Shown: piece after piece, positions 23,496-35,700 of the stretch
Position numbering within the stretch: position 1 is the stretch's first letter
Layout: each line of letters starts with the position of its first letter
NCBI GenBank assembly: GCA_950022655.1
Contig: OX465580.1
Coordinates: 102,318,797-102,382,796 of the forward strand
Direction of reading: 5' to 3'
Origin: Alentia gelatinosa
Taxonomy: Eukaryota; Annelida; Polychaeta; Phyllodocida; Polynoidae
DNA length: 64,000 nucleotides
Translations under genes and position numbers: made by a program
The notes under the pieces: model-generated
Told to the model about the DNA's origin: nothing
The model's database searches: none
What the model saw: only the letters and a program-made list of their open reading frames with translations

Positions 23496-25756
23496 ACCCT
23501 CTAATGAATTATATACTTTCACGGGAAATACATGTAACTCAGTTTTTCCTTTGTGTGTTCAACATACTCCCTTCCCTTTATACTTTATTACAGCTTAGCA
23601 CTCACTGCGCGTATCCGTCTACGACGGAATAGTTACATGCTCCTTGTTTATATAAAGTAAGTAAGTGCAATTGTTTCGTGGTCACAAATTTCATTAATTA
23701 AGGCCAGTGTCATTCTACCATGGTCATTCCCTCCCCGTCCCATTTTCTCTCCAAAATGATTATGAAAATATGCACGCATCTTAGATATCAGGAACTAACG
23801 ACCTCGCGGTCTCTTTTTAAAGAATCACCATCCTTGTGAATAGTAGACCAGATTAAAAACATGGTAGCAATTTCAATGCCTCACACATGTAGGGAATACC
23901 CCGAATCCACTGATCACTCAGATCACAGGAACCAAATTTCGACTTCCGACCTTGCAGTGGCGCCCTCCTGTGACGTACGGTCAATCTACTTCCGGTCAGG
24001 TCGCACTAATCATTCAATCATGGGTTGGTCAGCGGAGCGGTCACTACAAAGGCTGGACACAGGGTGACCGCTCGTCTCTCACCCCTCCAGTCCATCAATA
24101 ACCCAACTCCGGTGCCAGTCGTACTTCCAGGTCGGCTGATAAGGCTACAAGGTTCTCCCCTCTCGGGGGTACGGAGGGGTATATAGCCCTGGGAAAGTGG
24201 CATTCTGTCTCTGAGCCTGTCACTCACATCTTCTCCAAGCATTCATTAGCGGAGTGCCAATGTCTCTTTGTCTATGTATGGGTGCCTGACTTTGGCTTTT
24301 GTTCGGTACCTCTGTTTATAATCCATGTGTTGAGTCTTCATGGACTAAGTAGGAGATGCATTCGTGCGAGGCCTTTCAATGTTGTGTTTCATTGCATGAA
24401 TGGTCTCGTGCTTGTGTTCGTGCCATAAACACAGATTCCTTTATTCACATCAACATCTTTCAGTATCGATATATCTGCATTCACTTGGGTAAATACTTAC
24501 TATAAGTTAGTATCTGTTGATGGGTACCTGTGGTTTGCTACATAGAGAGTTTATCAACACATGTATAAAGATTTTAAAATTAACGTAGACTAATATTTCA
24601 AACAAATGCAGCAGAACAGTTACCCAGTGATATGTGTGCCATGTACAACTGGAGAAGCGAAACAAATGAACATATTTGAATCTTTGAGATTTTTCTTTAC
24701 GTGAATTGGTCTCCCGCTGAATAATGATTATAAGTGATCAACAGGTGGCATTGATTAGTTTGATCTGGTATGCACTGCTGGCCGTGATTACTTGGCCTTG
24801 TAGAAATCATGTCTGACCTCGATACACTCCGCCTCCTCAGGCCAATATTGGTCCCACCGTACCCCGCTAGGCGGCGATGAAACCCACGAGTAGCTACCCC
24901 CCTTCCTTCGACTCATATCGTATAGTTATCATGTTGCTTTCGATCTACTTTAATACGGAACTATTTGACATTTGTTCAAATTGAATGTCTTACATTATGC
25001 TATTTTTATTTCCAAAATGGATAGATGCCTTTTTCCTATTTGTAGATTGACCATTTTTACCTTTTCCTTTTAAGAAAAAAAGTTCACAGCTGAGTAGAAA
25101 ATTTAGAAAAAAGAAGAATAGGTTCGAATTTTTTCTCTCCACGAGTCTTACTCTCGTGGGCCTTCAGTCATCAAGCCTAAGTTACCCCACATAGAGATAC
25201 ACTTAAGGCAACCTAAACGAAGCCACTGGTTTGTAACACACAAAGGATGATGACCATATTAGTTCTAGGACAAGCTGTTTCTCGGTGACACGAGAGATGT
25301 GGCACATTATGATATGAGCGATCAAATCCCACTCTTGATATTCAAATTGACACAATACATATCATTCTACATGATCATCACATTTAGCAGGTGTAAAGCC
25401 TGGCTATATTGTCATACTAGCTTATACTCAGATTGACCTTTCGCTGTGATCACTTATTATAATCCCTATGAATTGGGAAATACTTTAATTGTTTAATGAG
25501 CTTCAGAGACAATCCGGCTTTTTCCTTTTCAGCTCTAAACCACAGCTGATTATACTGTTCCTTCAAATGAGCACATGTGTTAAGTTGGCAAACAAAACCC
25601 TGTAACACATAAGGATCTTCCCACTGAAGAAGGCAATCCCTAAGACTATTTCTGGATTGACATAACAAATAACAGAAATGAGTGTGTAATACCTGACATA
25701 TAAATGTGTGTATCTCTATTTACAAGTAAAGCACAAAATACTCCTCCTCAAACGCT
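23496..25756. other. Intergenic sequence, nothing recognised
   Basis: No supported gene or RNA. CCGCTAGGCGGCG near 24866 weakly recalls the CTCF core. Confidence 0.4.
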
Positions 25757-25788
25757 CCGCTTGTATCTCAGGGCAGAGATACAAGCGG
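25757..25788. repeat. Perfect 13-bp inverted repeat hairpin
   Basis: CCGCTTGTATCTC (25757-25769), a six-base loop AGGGCA, then GAGATACAAGCGG (25776-25788). All 13 pairs match. Its origin is unknown; there is no T run after it on either strand. Confidence 0.85.
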
Positions 25789-26018
25789 CTGCAGGAGTAG
25801 AGCGCTGGATTTAAGCTAGGACAGTGGCATTTTCCAATAAATATTGAGCACTAACCATCATACACACACCTACACCTTTTATCAATCACGATATACACAG
25901 TCATTCTCAGAACATACTAGATCCATTCAAAGTGTTACCAGGGATTACCTCCACCATGTTCCTCACTACAGAATCTTCTGATCCACAATGAAGACTTTAC
26001 CACCAAATTGTACATAAA

Positions 26019-26072
26019 CTGGGAGCTGTTTCAAAACCATAGACTTAACCCACGTTTTGAAACAGCTCCCAG
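26019..26072. repeat. Perfect 19-bp inverted repeat
   Basis: CTGGGAGCTGTTTCAAAAC (26019-26037) and its exact reverse complement (26054-26072) flank a 16-base loop. Perfect arms of this length suggest recent formation or gene conversion, as in young foldback elements. Confidence 0.9.
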
Positions 26073-26178
26073 CTGTACCATTGTGGGGTCTGCCTTTATC
26101 ATGAATATAAGAATTCCGATATTTTCAATTCAGTTATATTCAGCTGTATCTATGAATATTGTCATAGAATTATGTAGA

Positions 26179-26525
26179 ACTGCATCGAGAATCGTATAAA
26201 TGGACAATGCTCCAGGAGTTTGGATGGGCCGCAATCGTCATCGAGGCAAAGCCGAGTGACGATTATGGCACAACCAAACGAGTGGAGTATTGTCTATTTT
26301 ACGATTCAAGGGCGGTTATGGATTTATCTCACCCCTTTCTATGACATCAAATATTATCATAATTTCAGAATAATTAGAATATACTTAGCAAATCCATATG
26401 ACGTCATCTCACATACACTACGCCACGGCCATGGTATAGTATTGTCACCTTAACTGGGGTGATCGTTGAGAATTTATTTCTAATGTTATTCCTATGGCTA
26501 AACTTGTACCAGGGGTGAGATAAAT
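26179..26525 (+). mobile_element. Dispersed foldback element, copy 1 (pairs with 63128-63526)
   Basis: About 350 bases that follow the same order of sequence blocks as 63128-63526: an ACTGCAT...AATCGTA start, an inner hairpin whose arms end GGAGTTTGG / CCAAACGAG around a GAGGCAAAGCCGAGTGA loop, GGATTTATCTCACCC, a CCATGG block with TAGTATTGTC, and an end CTTGTACCAGGGGTGAGATA. The words GGATTTATCTCACCCC and GGGGTGAGATAAA are inverted, so the right part is also a foldback. No open frame. The type fits a nonautonomous transposon; its superfamily is unknown. Confidence 0.75.
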
Positions 26526-29500
26526 GTGTGAACGGTAAAATAAAACTGCAGTGTCTTCCACAATGTCATTTTATAGTGATATACTTTTTTCAGTTGTCAT
26601 CAAGTAATATGTATAAGTTTAATCGACTCGAAATATAAATGTTATCGACAGCAAAACCAGCCACAAGTTTTCATATAAAGCTGGTGCATGAAAAGCATCA
26701 GTGAAATTATTTATTTAATAGGAATAGGAACAATTACAAGTACATCATATCATATTTGTCCAATAATTAGCTATACTCAAGGAGCAGCTCGCGAATGCAT
26801 ATGGGTTTCTCATAGTGACTCATAGGATCCTCGTCATCGGGCTAGAAATACATTCCCTTTGGGACTTGACTGAAGATAAACAGACCAAATACAAGTCCAG
26901 CGTTTTGTGCAATACTTCTCATGTCTCCGACGTGGTATTTATTTCGACTTTTACCCAGTTTCGTTGTTTTTAAAAAGATCTTTTCGTCGTCGCAAGTCGT
27001 TTAACTCGGGTGGCCATAGCCGAGTCTTTGTACAGGAACCAGACTTATAAATATATATTCCCTCCTAGCGCCAACCAGCCGACACCTCTTGGTGCTCGAC
27101 CCAGGAGGTATTTCTCATTGTGATCGTGCTACATGGACGTTGTATTAGAATTCCTTTATGTATGACAGAGAGACACATGCCACCTTTCAGCATTCCATGG
27201 ACCACCTCCTAAACTCACCACCGTTACGGCTACCAACATAGGATACTCAGATTTCGGGCCCTCGTTCCCACGAGCCTCGCCTTGCCCTCTTTATCTCCCA
27301 CCTCTCTACCTTTGCCAAATAACCCCCTACCCACTCACACACCCACCCGGCCACCCACCCACAGACACACATCCCTGCCACCCACTACCATCGTCTCACC
27401 TGTGAGATGTTAAAACCAAGTTCCATTGGGTAGAATGGTGTATGATGGAGTAGTACAGATCGGTGTGGGTCACATTTTCACTATCATTAGTTTACCATAT
27501 CTTGGCTCTAACATCTCATGGTCTGAAGGCGTAAACATCCGTGTTTGTTTAAAAAAAAAAGGTATGCAGACATTTAAGGACATTGTAATCTCACATTTTT
27601 AATATGTGTGTACTTGAAAACGTTAAGTCGACATAATCCCTAATTAATTAATGATACTGATGTAAAGTTCTGGTGGTCAGTTGCTACCCTTTTCTTTTCC
27701 ATATAATATGCCAGTGTTAAGGGTTAACTCCCTACATGCCTCTCAGAATATTTTTTGATGAATGATATTGTTAACAACGATAAAGACTGATGGTATGATG
27801 GGAATGGCAGGGAAGTACCAATTTAGTGTACGATAATAACACAAATATTCTGTGTGCAAAGATCTATAACAGAATAACATGTACATGTAATTCAATTGAA
27901 TACAGACAAATAAAACCGTGGTATGTAGAATGGTGCCAGATCCCTGTCGCCCTACTCTGTAAAAAAACACATAAACATGACTAGAAAGAGCAGAAAGGAG
28001 AGGAAGAAGGTAAGGCTGTGTGGGTGGCTTTGAGCTCGATGTTCACACAACTGCGTGTTGCTGGGGCCGGTGCCGGCGCCAGCTTTGGAGCAGCCTAAAT
28101 CACTGTGGTGTGAGGCTTTTACTCTAGGAAGAAGGTGCAGCCTCCTCAAAAGGTAAAACGTTGTCACATATCCACACTACAACGTCAACACAGGTAACCA
28201 CAGGTATTCGCCAACCAGGAAAGCTGGCACCAGCTTTGGAACATTCCTTACCAGGCTAGATTTTTTATTCAAATTGTCTTTGAGATTTTTCTCTCTACTT
28301 CTCCTTCGGCTCTGTTATGCCAGGTGCCACATGCATACCAAGAGCTTGTCCTGTGGTAAGCTAACTGGATTCCTCCATTCCTCTTTAGAAAAGTATGAAA
28401 AATAGGAGTTCCTTCTCTCCCTACCTCCCAATTGCCTACTCTCCTTTTTGATCATCTTTGTTGTAGATGTACTTTTTTTTAGCAATTTATTTTCCTAATA
28501 TATGTAGTACATTCCAGTCGGTAGTGTGAACATTTCATTTCTTAACATTTACATAGAAACTTCTTAACTCTGTTGTCTTTTCCTTTTGCTCCCTTTTTGA
28601 TTTTAGTATGGATATACATATTGATATTATGATTAATAAGTAGTAGTAGTAATAATAATACATAACGCTATGATATGGTGGCAACTGGTGCCAATTCTAT
28701 ATTGACTAACATAATTCCAGTCGACATTCGAGTAAATTGCTGAGAAAATATAAAAAATATTCCTCGGCAACGTAAGTTCGAATTTCATCCATATCGTTTG
28801 AGAGTGACCGGTAGAAATTTCTCATTGTACAATATAGGGAAGCTAGGAGAGTCTATAATCTGATATCATTCAAGATTACCATTATCGATCATTCGACCTT
28901 CGTAGCTGTAGTAAGGTTTTCCTTAAAATAGCTGTAATCCAAAAGCATTAACGCTGAGCATGCAGTAAACAGTATATTTACATGCGTCCGTAATTCTATC
29001 AAGGGACGGTATCGTCGTCCTGATTCAAGGTACAAAAACCTATGAATAACTACTAATTTACTCCATATTTCCCACTTAACTTTGCAATGATGAGTACCTG
29101 CCTGGAGGGGCAATACTAGGTTGTGCAGATTATAAACTTCAGCTTTTATATTAATTTAGTCACATGTTCTTTTATTTTGAATAAAATAGACATTTAAGAA
29201 TGACCTAGAATATTACAACAGAATTTGAGAATTCTAATGTTGTAAGAACCGCCCACCTTGAGTCCATTAGGCAGTACTATGTGGAAGGTTTTGGACTTTG
29301 TGACTGCTGTCTGGTGTGCCCCCCACCCACGGGCATTGTCGGCATTCCTGTACAGTGGTAGCCCTTCATCGCTGTATTCACAATCCTAAGCTAAATACAC
29401 ACCCAAACCTCCTGGGCCTCCCTATCTTTGTACGTGAAATAGACGGACAGTAAAGGTTATTTAAGGAAACCCTCTATATATTTCCCTAGATATTATGTCA

Positions 29501-30125
29501 TTGTGAAAATGTCATGAGGTATCAATAGAAACTGTTCAATGTCGCCTTCGTTTCTGTTAATTTCTTTCTTTTCTTTGTATTTGTTGTAGTCACTTTGCTA
29601 CACAAGAGTAAATATATTGGTTCTATATCATGCCATAATGACCAGCTCTTAATCATGTATTTCATGAATGACCTTACGGTACTCCTTCAGCTCACATAGT
29701 TTGGATACAGACGTGGAACCACTGTATCTGATTAACTCCGGTGTTGTATGGTTAACAGATAAATCACACGTCATTCATAGTTCGGATCCACGTTGAGATC
29801 TACACACATAACTGATGAGGATCTCTCACAGGAAGACCAGTTATTTGACATGAAATGACCTCAGCATGTCCTTAAACCATGGCTTCACAGCATGAATAGC
29901 CAATGACAAATGTGGCCTGTTACAACGAAGGGAGCGTTCATTATTTATGGTAAGGGGTTGTGGTTTTTCGTCAGCGAATCCTTGAAAATTAGGCGCCCTC
30001 CACCTGGGGAATACCTTAAAATGAAGTGCACCCCCTCCTTCCCCCGGGAAAATACTTTGATATCCATGACCCCTGCCCCTCGGCTATAGCCTTAAACTGA
30101 TTCTCTCCCGTGTGAACATGTTTTC
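26526..30125. other. Intergenic sequence, nothing recognised
   Basis: No supported gene or RNA over 3.6 kb. A C/A-rich patch lies at about 27290-27375 and a short TAG/TAA trinucleotide run near 28638-28660. Confidence 0.4.
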
Positions 30126-30152
30126 GTATATGTATACATATGCATATGCATA

Positions 30153-30203
<51 letters not shown>
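30126..30203. repeat. AT microsatellite with ATGCAT edge
   Basis: Starts with CATATG/ATGCAT hexamers and passes into pure TA repeats. Frames across it are artefacts. Confidence 0.95.
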
Positions 30204-30207
<4 letters not shown>

Positions 30208-30647
30208 CAATGCTAAGTAAATGAAGACAATGAATTCTGGTATGCAAATATCAAGTGTCTATAATCAAATCCTGTAATACACCCTGCATCAGTCAGCTCA
30301 ACAACCCTTGAGAAATGTCGACCTCTAGTAATAGTTTAAGGGCAATTACTGCAAACTAGTTAACGTTGGATTAGGAATAGATGATCACCCTCTAGGAAGT
30401 GGACCCTGAGCCTCAGAGGAAATGGTGGCACCGGAGCTTATGTTCCTGTTTCACTGAGACCTATCTTAAGGGGGTGTTCCATTGAGACAGCGGAAGCATG
30501 TACACACACGTGTGTTAAAAGATATTGCACAGCGATCAATCAATGTCAGCCATATCAGGGTATAGGTACTACTGTAGTGGAGTTGTGCTGAGCTATGTCA
30601 AGCAGCACATCTTCTGACATCGGTTTCATGTGGTAGTCTTATCATAT

Positions 30648-31199
30648 TGTAGGGGTCAGGGCAGTCGAGCAGCATTGTTTCACTTTACGCTAGGTAGCGC
30701 GAGTGCCGATCCCTGCTGTGCGGTAAAGCCGGCGGACCTGGGGTATGCAAATGCTACGGGGTCGCCCGCATTATGTAACTCAGCCACTATATAAGGCTGA
30801 GTCCACAACAGGTTGACAGGACTTCTCGCAGTGCCTCTGTATAGAGTGAACGCCTGGAGCCTCATGTGTTGGTAAGGTTGTGTTGTAGCACCTTTCAACG
30901 TTGAAGAGACCAGTATCTCTTCCCGCGCTAGTTGGTGCCCTGAAGCACCAACATACTGTAACTTAATATACCGTAATAAAAGCTCGGTATATAGAAACAG
31001 TTCGGAGTCTTGTTTTGTCTTCGTAGTTAAGCGGTAGGTAGCAGATTCTGCATCTCCCTGCCCTTTCCAGCGGGTAAAGCCGAACCCACCTGTACTGGCA
31101 CGGTAAGTACAGGGTAGCGACTGAAGTCTCGGAACCTCTGGTTGACTGTCGATCGCGGAAAGTGGTTATACACTTCCAGCGACTAGAGGGAATGCTACA
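30648..31199 (+). mobile_element. Solo LTR (552 bp) of an LTR retrotransposon, probably Gypsy-type
   Basis: The segment begins TGTAG and ends CTACA, a 5-bp terminal inverted repeat with the usual TG...CA ends. The same four bases ATAT flank both sides (30644-30647 and 31200-31203), a typical target-site duplication. Inside, in the right order, are a TATA box TATATAAGG (30788-30796) and a poly(A) signal AATAAA (30975-30980), which divide it into U3, R and a long U5. No second LTR, primer-binding site or internal region follows, so it is a solo LTR left by recombination between the two ends. The octamer ATGCAAAT lies upstream of the TATA box at 30745-30752. The superfamily is inferred only from the size of the duplication and the end bases. 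Confidence 0.8.
30931..30990 (+). promoter_or_regulatory. LTR 3'-end region: hairpin and poly(A) signal in a hairpin loop
   Basis: GTTGGTGC (30931-30938) pairs with GCACCAAC (30945-30952). Downstream, ATATACCG (30966-30973) pairs with CGGTATAT (30985-30992), leaving AATAAA inside the 11-base loop. A poly(A) hairpin of this kind is known from some retroviral LTRs, where it tunes polyadenylation; a similar role here is an inference. Confidence 0.55.
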
Positions 31200-31203
31200 A
31201 TAT

Positions 31204-31687
31204 TCATGTGCAGCCTAACCAAAAACAAAGTAATAAACCTTTTGTTATTATTTACATTCAAAGCAATATTGCCAGCTGAATTGAGAAAATCAATATCTGA
31301 TAAATCAGATTATGTCAGATCCCTGTAAACATTGACCACATGATGTCAGTTGGCACAATTTTTCTTGGTAGGTTGTTGGTTTGTTTACTATGAACTAGTG
31401 TAACACAGGACTAACACTGTGACTAATGTTGTCAGATTTATGGATGGCAATGGAAACCCCCCTGTACTAACCTCAAGACCAACAAAGAGCTATTACAACA
31501 CTTTTTATTTTTCATTACAGAAGGGCCAGTAGCTGTAGAGATCACAATTATCACAGAAACTGCTACAGACCTGTAAGTGCTACTTAGGTGTTGCAAAGGT
31601 TCAATGGTCGCTGGTTCTGATAGTAGAAATAACTACATTGACAAAATGCAGGTTTTGCTCTTTTCTGAGGATGTCATATGCTGACAG
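31204..31687. other. Intergenic sequence, nothing recognised
   Basis: No primer-binding site or gag-like frame follows the LTR, and no other feature is supported. Confidence 0.45.
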
Positions 31688-31690
31688 TTA

Positions 31691-31972
31691 GGCCCGGCGT
31701 CGACCTACTACAATAGAATCGTAGACCTCCCGATATGGCACCGATACAAAATGTCAAAATCGGTGCCATATCGGGAAGATGCAAAATTGTAGACATATGT
31801 CTAGACATGCCAATCCACCACGCATTGTATGGGGGTTTTATCGGTGTCTAATCGCAGAAACGTGGCCAACTGCCCCGATATTAGGTAACCTTCCGACGCG
31901 ATTTTGATTTTGTATCGGGAGGTGCATCATAGGGCATATCGGAGCCATATCGTAGTAGGTGGACGCCGGGCC
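31691..31972. mobile_element. PIF/Harbinger-like MITE, 282 bp, TTA target-site duplication
   Basis: The element starts GGCCCGGCGTCGACCTACTAC and ends in its near-exact reverse complement (GTAGTAGGTGGACGCCGGGCC, 31952-31972). TTA flanks both ends (31688-31690, 31973-31975), the 3-bp TWA duplication known for PIF/Harbinger transposons. Inside, a perfect 17-bp inverted repeat (31729-31745 with 31759-31775, arm CCCGATATGGCACCGAT) forms a second hairpin. No open frame. A broken relative lies at 58596-58760. Confidence 0.85.
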
Positions 31973-32203
31973 TTAGTTTATACACTCTCATAGTCAAATC
32001 TTTGTTGTATTTATGGTGATGAAGGTGTGTGAGGGTGATTAGTAATCAATTTAAGGTATTATCACTGGGCTAACATTACTGCAGTGATTTAAAAAAAAAC
32101 AGGCAAATAACCTTAAATCAACTCCCCCTTTAATAGCTACTCCCCTTACTGTAAACAATGAACGCTCCCTACGTCAAGTAAGCCAGAAGTCACAATTTAT
32201 TCA
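31973..32203. other. Intergenic sequence, nothing recognised
   Basis: Short AT-rich spacer between the MITE and the next hairpin; nothing named. Confidence 0.4.
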
Positions 32204-32272
32204 ATCTCGTTTGAATAGCGTAGTTATTCACGCGGCTTCGCCTTATGAATTACTACGCTATTCAAACTCGAT
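32204..32272. repeat. 27-bp inverted repeat with GGCTTCGCC loop
   Basis: The left arm 32204-32230 and right arm 32246-32272 match at about 24 of 27 positions, with core TTTGAATAGCGTAGT in the left arm. The loop CGCGGCTTCGCCTTA resembles, in reverse, the GAGGCAAAGCCGAGT loops of the foldbacks at 26179 and 63128. A related loop and part of an arm also occur at about 39935-39975. Confidence 0.75.
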
Positions 32273-32684
32273 GGGATACAAAATCTGACCACAAACTTTC
32301 ATAGGTTTCCTCTGTAATGCGTTTATTCACTAGTGACATAGAATATTCCTTACAGAAACTCCCAGTTTATACAAATATAGTAGGAGTAGTAAGGTAGGGA
32401 TTAATCTTGTGTATAGGATACTAACGATTTCAGATTTTACATGTATAATAATTGCAAATAATGAGTTTAAAAAATGATACCGATTCTTTTTTCATTGGAA
32501 ATAATTCGCTTACTCAAAATTGTGGCGGTCTTCCACTATTCCTTTTCTCATACCTCTTTGGATACATATTGTCATAAGACGATTTGATTCAGATAATGTG
32601 AAGTCGGTATGCTATAACCCTGATATCAAGAATGTGACATATAAGAATATAGTTTTAGTAAAGTACTGTACTGGTGCATAATTC

Positions 32685-32729
32685 GTGTGTGTGTGTGTAT
32701 GTGTAGGTGTGTGTGTGTGTGTGTGTGTG
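32685..32729 (+). repeat. GT microsatellite
   Basis: About 45 bases of GT repeats with two interruptions near 32699-32706. Confidence 0.95.
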
Positions 32730-35700
32730 GTAGAAGCTGGATAGCAAAGGTTAAGTTTCAATTAGATATTAAGTGTAGAAACATTTACCACAAACATCAA
32801 GGAAATCCTGAAGAAGTTTTCCTGTTTACAGTCAAAGATTTAAATATATGCATTAAGCATGACAAATCAATCAGATGTTTTGCTTCAATGTTTCTTCTCC
32901 TCGGTATACAACATATGATCCATTATAAATGATCAACTGCCAATGATCGCAACTGCATACATGTATGTTGTTATGTGAATGGATTATTGTTGTACGCTAT
33001 TGAACTCTAGGCTATAGGGAGCGGAATCGATAAGGTGAGAACCGGAGTTCAATTGATATGCAGTCAAGCGCGGTTCCGATTCACAGAGGGTATAGGATCG
33101 ACCACAGACTAGACCAGGTACATTAAAGTGTCAGTCTGCACAAAGCATCAAACGATTGTAACACTGATTGTACATACCAACGTGCTTCATAGACGTATAT
33201 GCCACACAAAGGCTTTCTACAAATTTGCAAAGAATGACTATAAAGCCTTGTCTTCTGAAGGTATTCGATAATTTTCCAAGTGTGTGGAAATCTGCTGTCC
33301 GCATCTATATTGGTTTTAAAATTCAAATACCCCCTCCATCTATCATCCCCCACTCTCTCCATCTCCATCAGAATATTAAACCTTATGACTCTTGAATTTC
33401 CATCTGCTAAAGATGAAACTCTTCCGATGAGGAGTCTAGGAATGATATCTATCAGTTTACAACAGTGTTATTAGTCCATCTGCACCAGCTATGACCCTCA
33501 TAGTTGTTCCGCTAGACATTTTTATAGTGGATGGATATAATTTCTATGCAATTAAAATCCTTTCTTAAAAATGGCTGTGATTATTCTCGTTAATGAATTG
33601 GAATGTGCGCCAGGTTTATATCACCTAGGCTCGTTTTGTTGGGAGCCAAATTCCAAGCTGGTAGAGTACTCAAAACTTCACATGACCAGCCTATCACCTT
33701 ACCGTGTGAGGTGTACTTAAAGTTTTATCTCCCAGCCTCCATGAAGAATTCATCAATTCTCCGGGCAGGAGGGTCAGGGAGGAGTTGAATCTAGCCAGAA
33801 AAAAAATGCCTAAATCGCCTCGCCAATGTAAATGCTGTGTTTTAATGGGCACGGTGACGATCACAGTGTCATCTGTTGGCCACTACGATAAGGAAACTGT
33901 CATGGCGGCTGGCAGACAGCGGCTGTTAGGTAGGGGGCTGATGAGTGGCCTCGAGTCATAGTCAGCGAAAAAAAAGGTAATTATATCTTATTACATATTC
34001 ATAGATGTAAATAAGGTGGGATGCTGGTGCTTATTGTTACAGCAATGTCTTAGTCCTCGTTGTCTTTATGCTGATTAATGTCCTTGCTCGGATTGGCTTT
34101 TGGATTTAGATCCGGTTAGTGACGCATGCGCTATACACATATCTGCATCGAGCATGACCAAATACACCCAGTCGCGTGTTGATCAGTTTGAGCTTAACTA
34201 TATTGTGAGCTATGTTTTCGGAGATCGAGAAAATATTGCCTTCTTGAGTATCCTCTACGCCTATTTTTTCAAAATACCCAAATAACTAAGTCAATTATTC
34301 AAAAAATGAAACACTCATGAATATACATTGTAATTACAAAACCTCTAGGTTCCATACCTTTTTTTCTCATGCAATTATCACCTTCCTTTTAGCAGGATAT
34401 ACCATTTCCTCTTTTTTGCAAGTTTTTGTAGGCCCTACACATGTTTCATCATGCGCTACCATCCCATCCACTCGTGCTTATTCAAATGTCAATGAGACTG
34501 CTTTGAACATATGATAGAGAAAATGTTGCATGGAAATCAATTACCAAAACTGTGATGGAATCATACAGCCCTTGAGGGACTGATTCTAAGCCATCAAAGA
34601 AATACTGGTTAGTATACATTAATGAATACATGTAAGGAGGATACATATTAAAACCAGGCCTAGTTAATTAAAATGAATGCATGTAGCGAGATGAGGGAAA
34701 GGTGAACAAGACGCCCATCCCTATTTTGCCCCCCAGCTTTTTGCTAGATGTCGTTGCCTCGGGGGTTACCATGGCACCTCTGGTGTCTCTCAGGTATAAC
34801 CCAGGTGAGATGCCCGCCCGCCAAATGTCAATCACCACATTGTGTCAGGTAAACTATGGCGGGTGACTAGTACTGGCCTGTCAATGGCTGAAGGCTATCG
34901 GTACTACCACCACTGTCTTCAATTAACATGCGCCTAACCCAGATTATTATAATAATTTTAATGACCCTTGGAGGATAATTAAGTCTGTGACATGAATTAT
35001 CCGACTGACATGTCCGATAAGTTGCCTCAAGGCCGGAAGAAGGATCTGACCTATCGTTCTCTGCCTCTGGGGTTTCTGGAAGATTCTGTAAACAACACTG
35101 GAACTATTCTTCGTATGAGCTTGACAGATGACGCGACATAAAACCCCGATAATATCACCAGAGATTCCTGGTATCTTGAATAGTTTAATGCCATATATAT
35201 GTACATGTATAACAAAGCAAGTATTACCATATTCATAAGCAATGCATAGGATCTTATCAATACGTCCACCCATACAGCGGTCTGGCCCCTAGAGTGAGTT
35301 TGAACAGTTATTAAGTCGGGAAACACGGTCTCCTTGCTAGGTGGATTATTATCTTTTTATATCAATCATTTCCAAAGTTTTAAACAAATATATTCATCAA
35401 TTTTCATGATGCTCATCCATATATATTCTAGGCTAAGCTTATTATTTGAATTGGTCCTTTGAGTAGGTTGTTATTACTTAAAAGCCATTAAACACACTTT
35501 TTTCGATATATATCTAACTCTTTATCATATAGAAACTCCCATACACTTTTTACAGGATATATGAAATGTGATGAAAGTATCAAAGTTAAACTAGTCTTTA
35601 ATTTGCTTCAATACGCTATTAATAGTAAACCATATGGTATAACATGCATCTAGAGTATCAAGTAGGCAAAATGTGCAGTGTAACATGGTTGAGCGACAAT

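Noticed and set aside
25757..25788. Transcription terminator hairpin
   Set aside because: Bacterial-type terminators do not apply in this genome and no T run follows.
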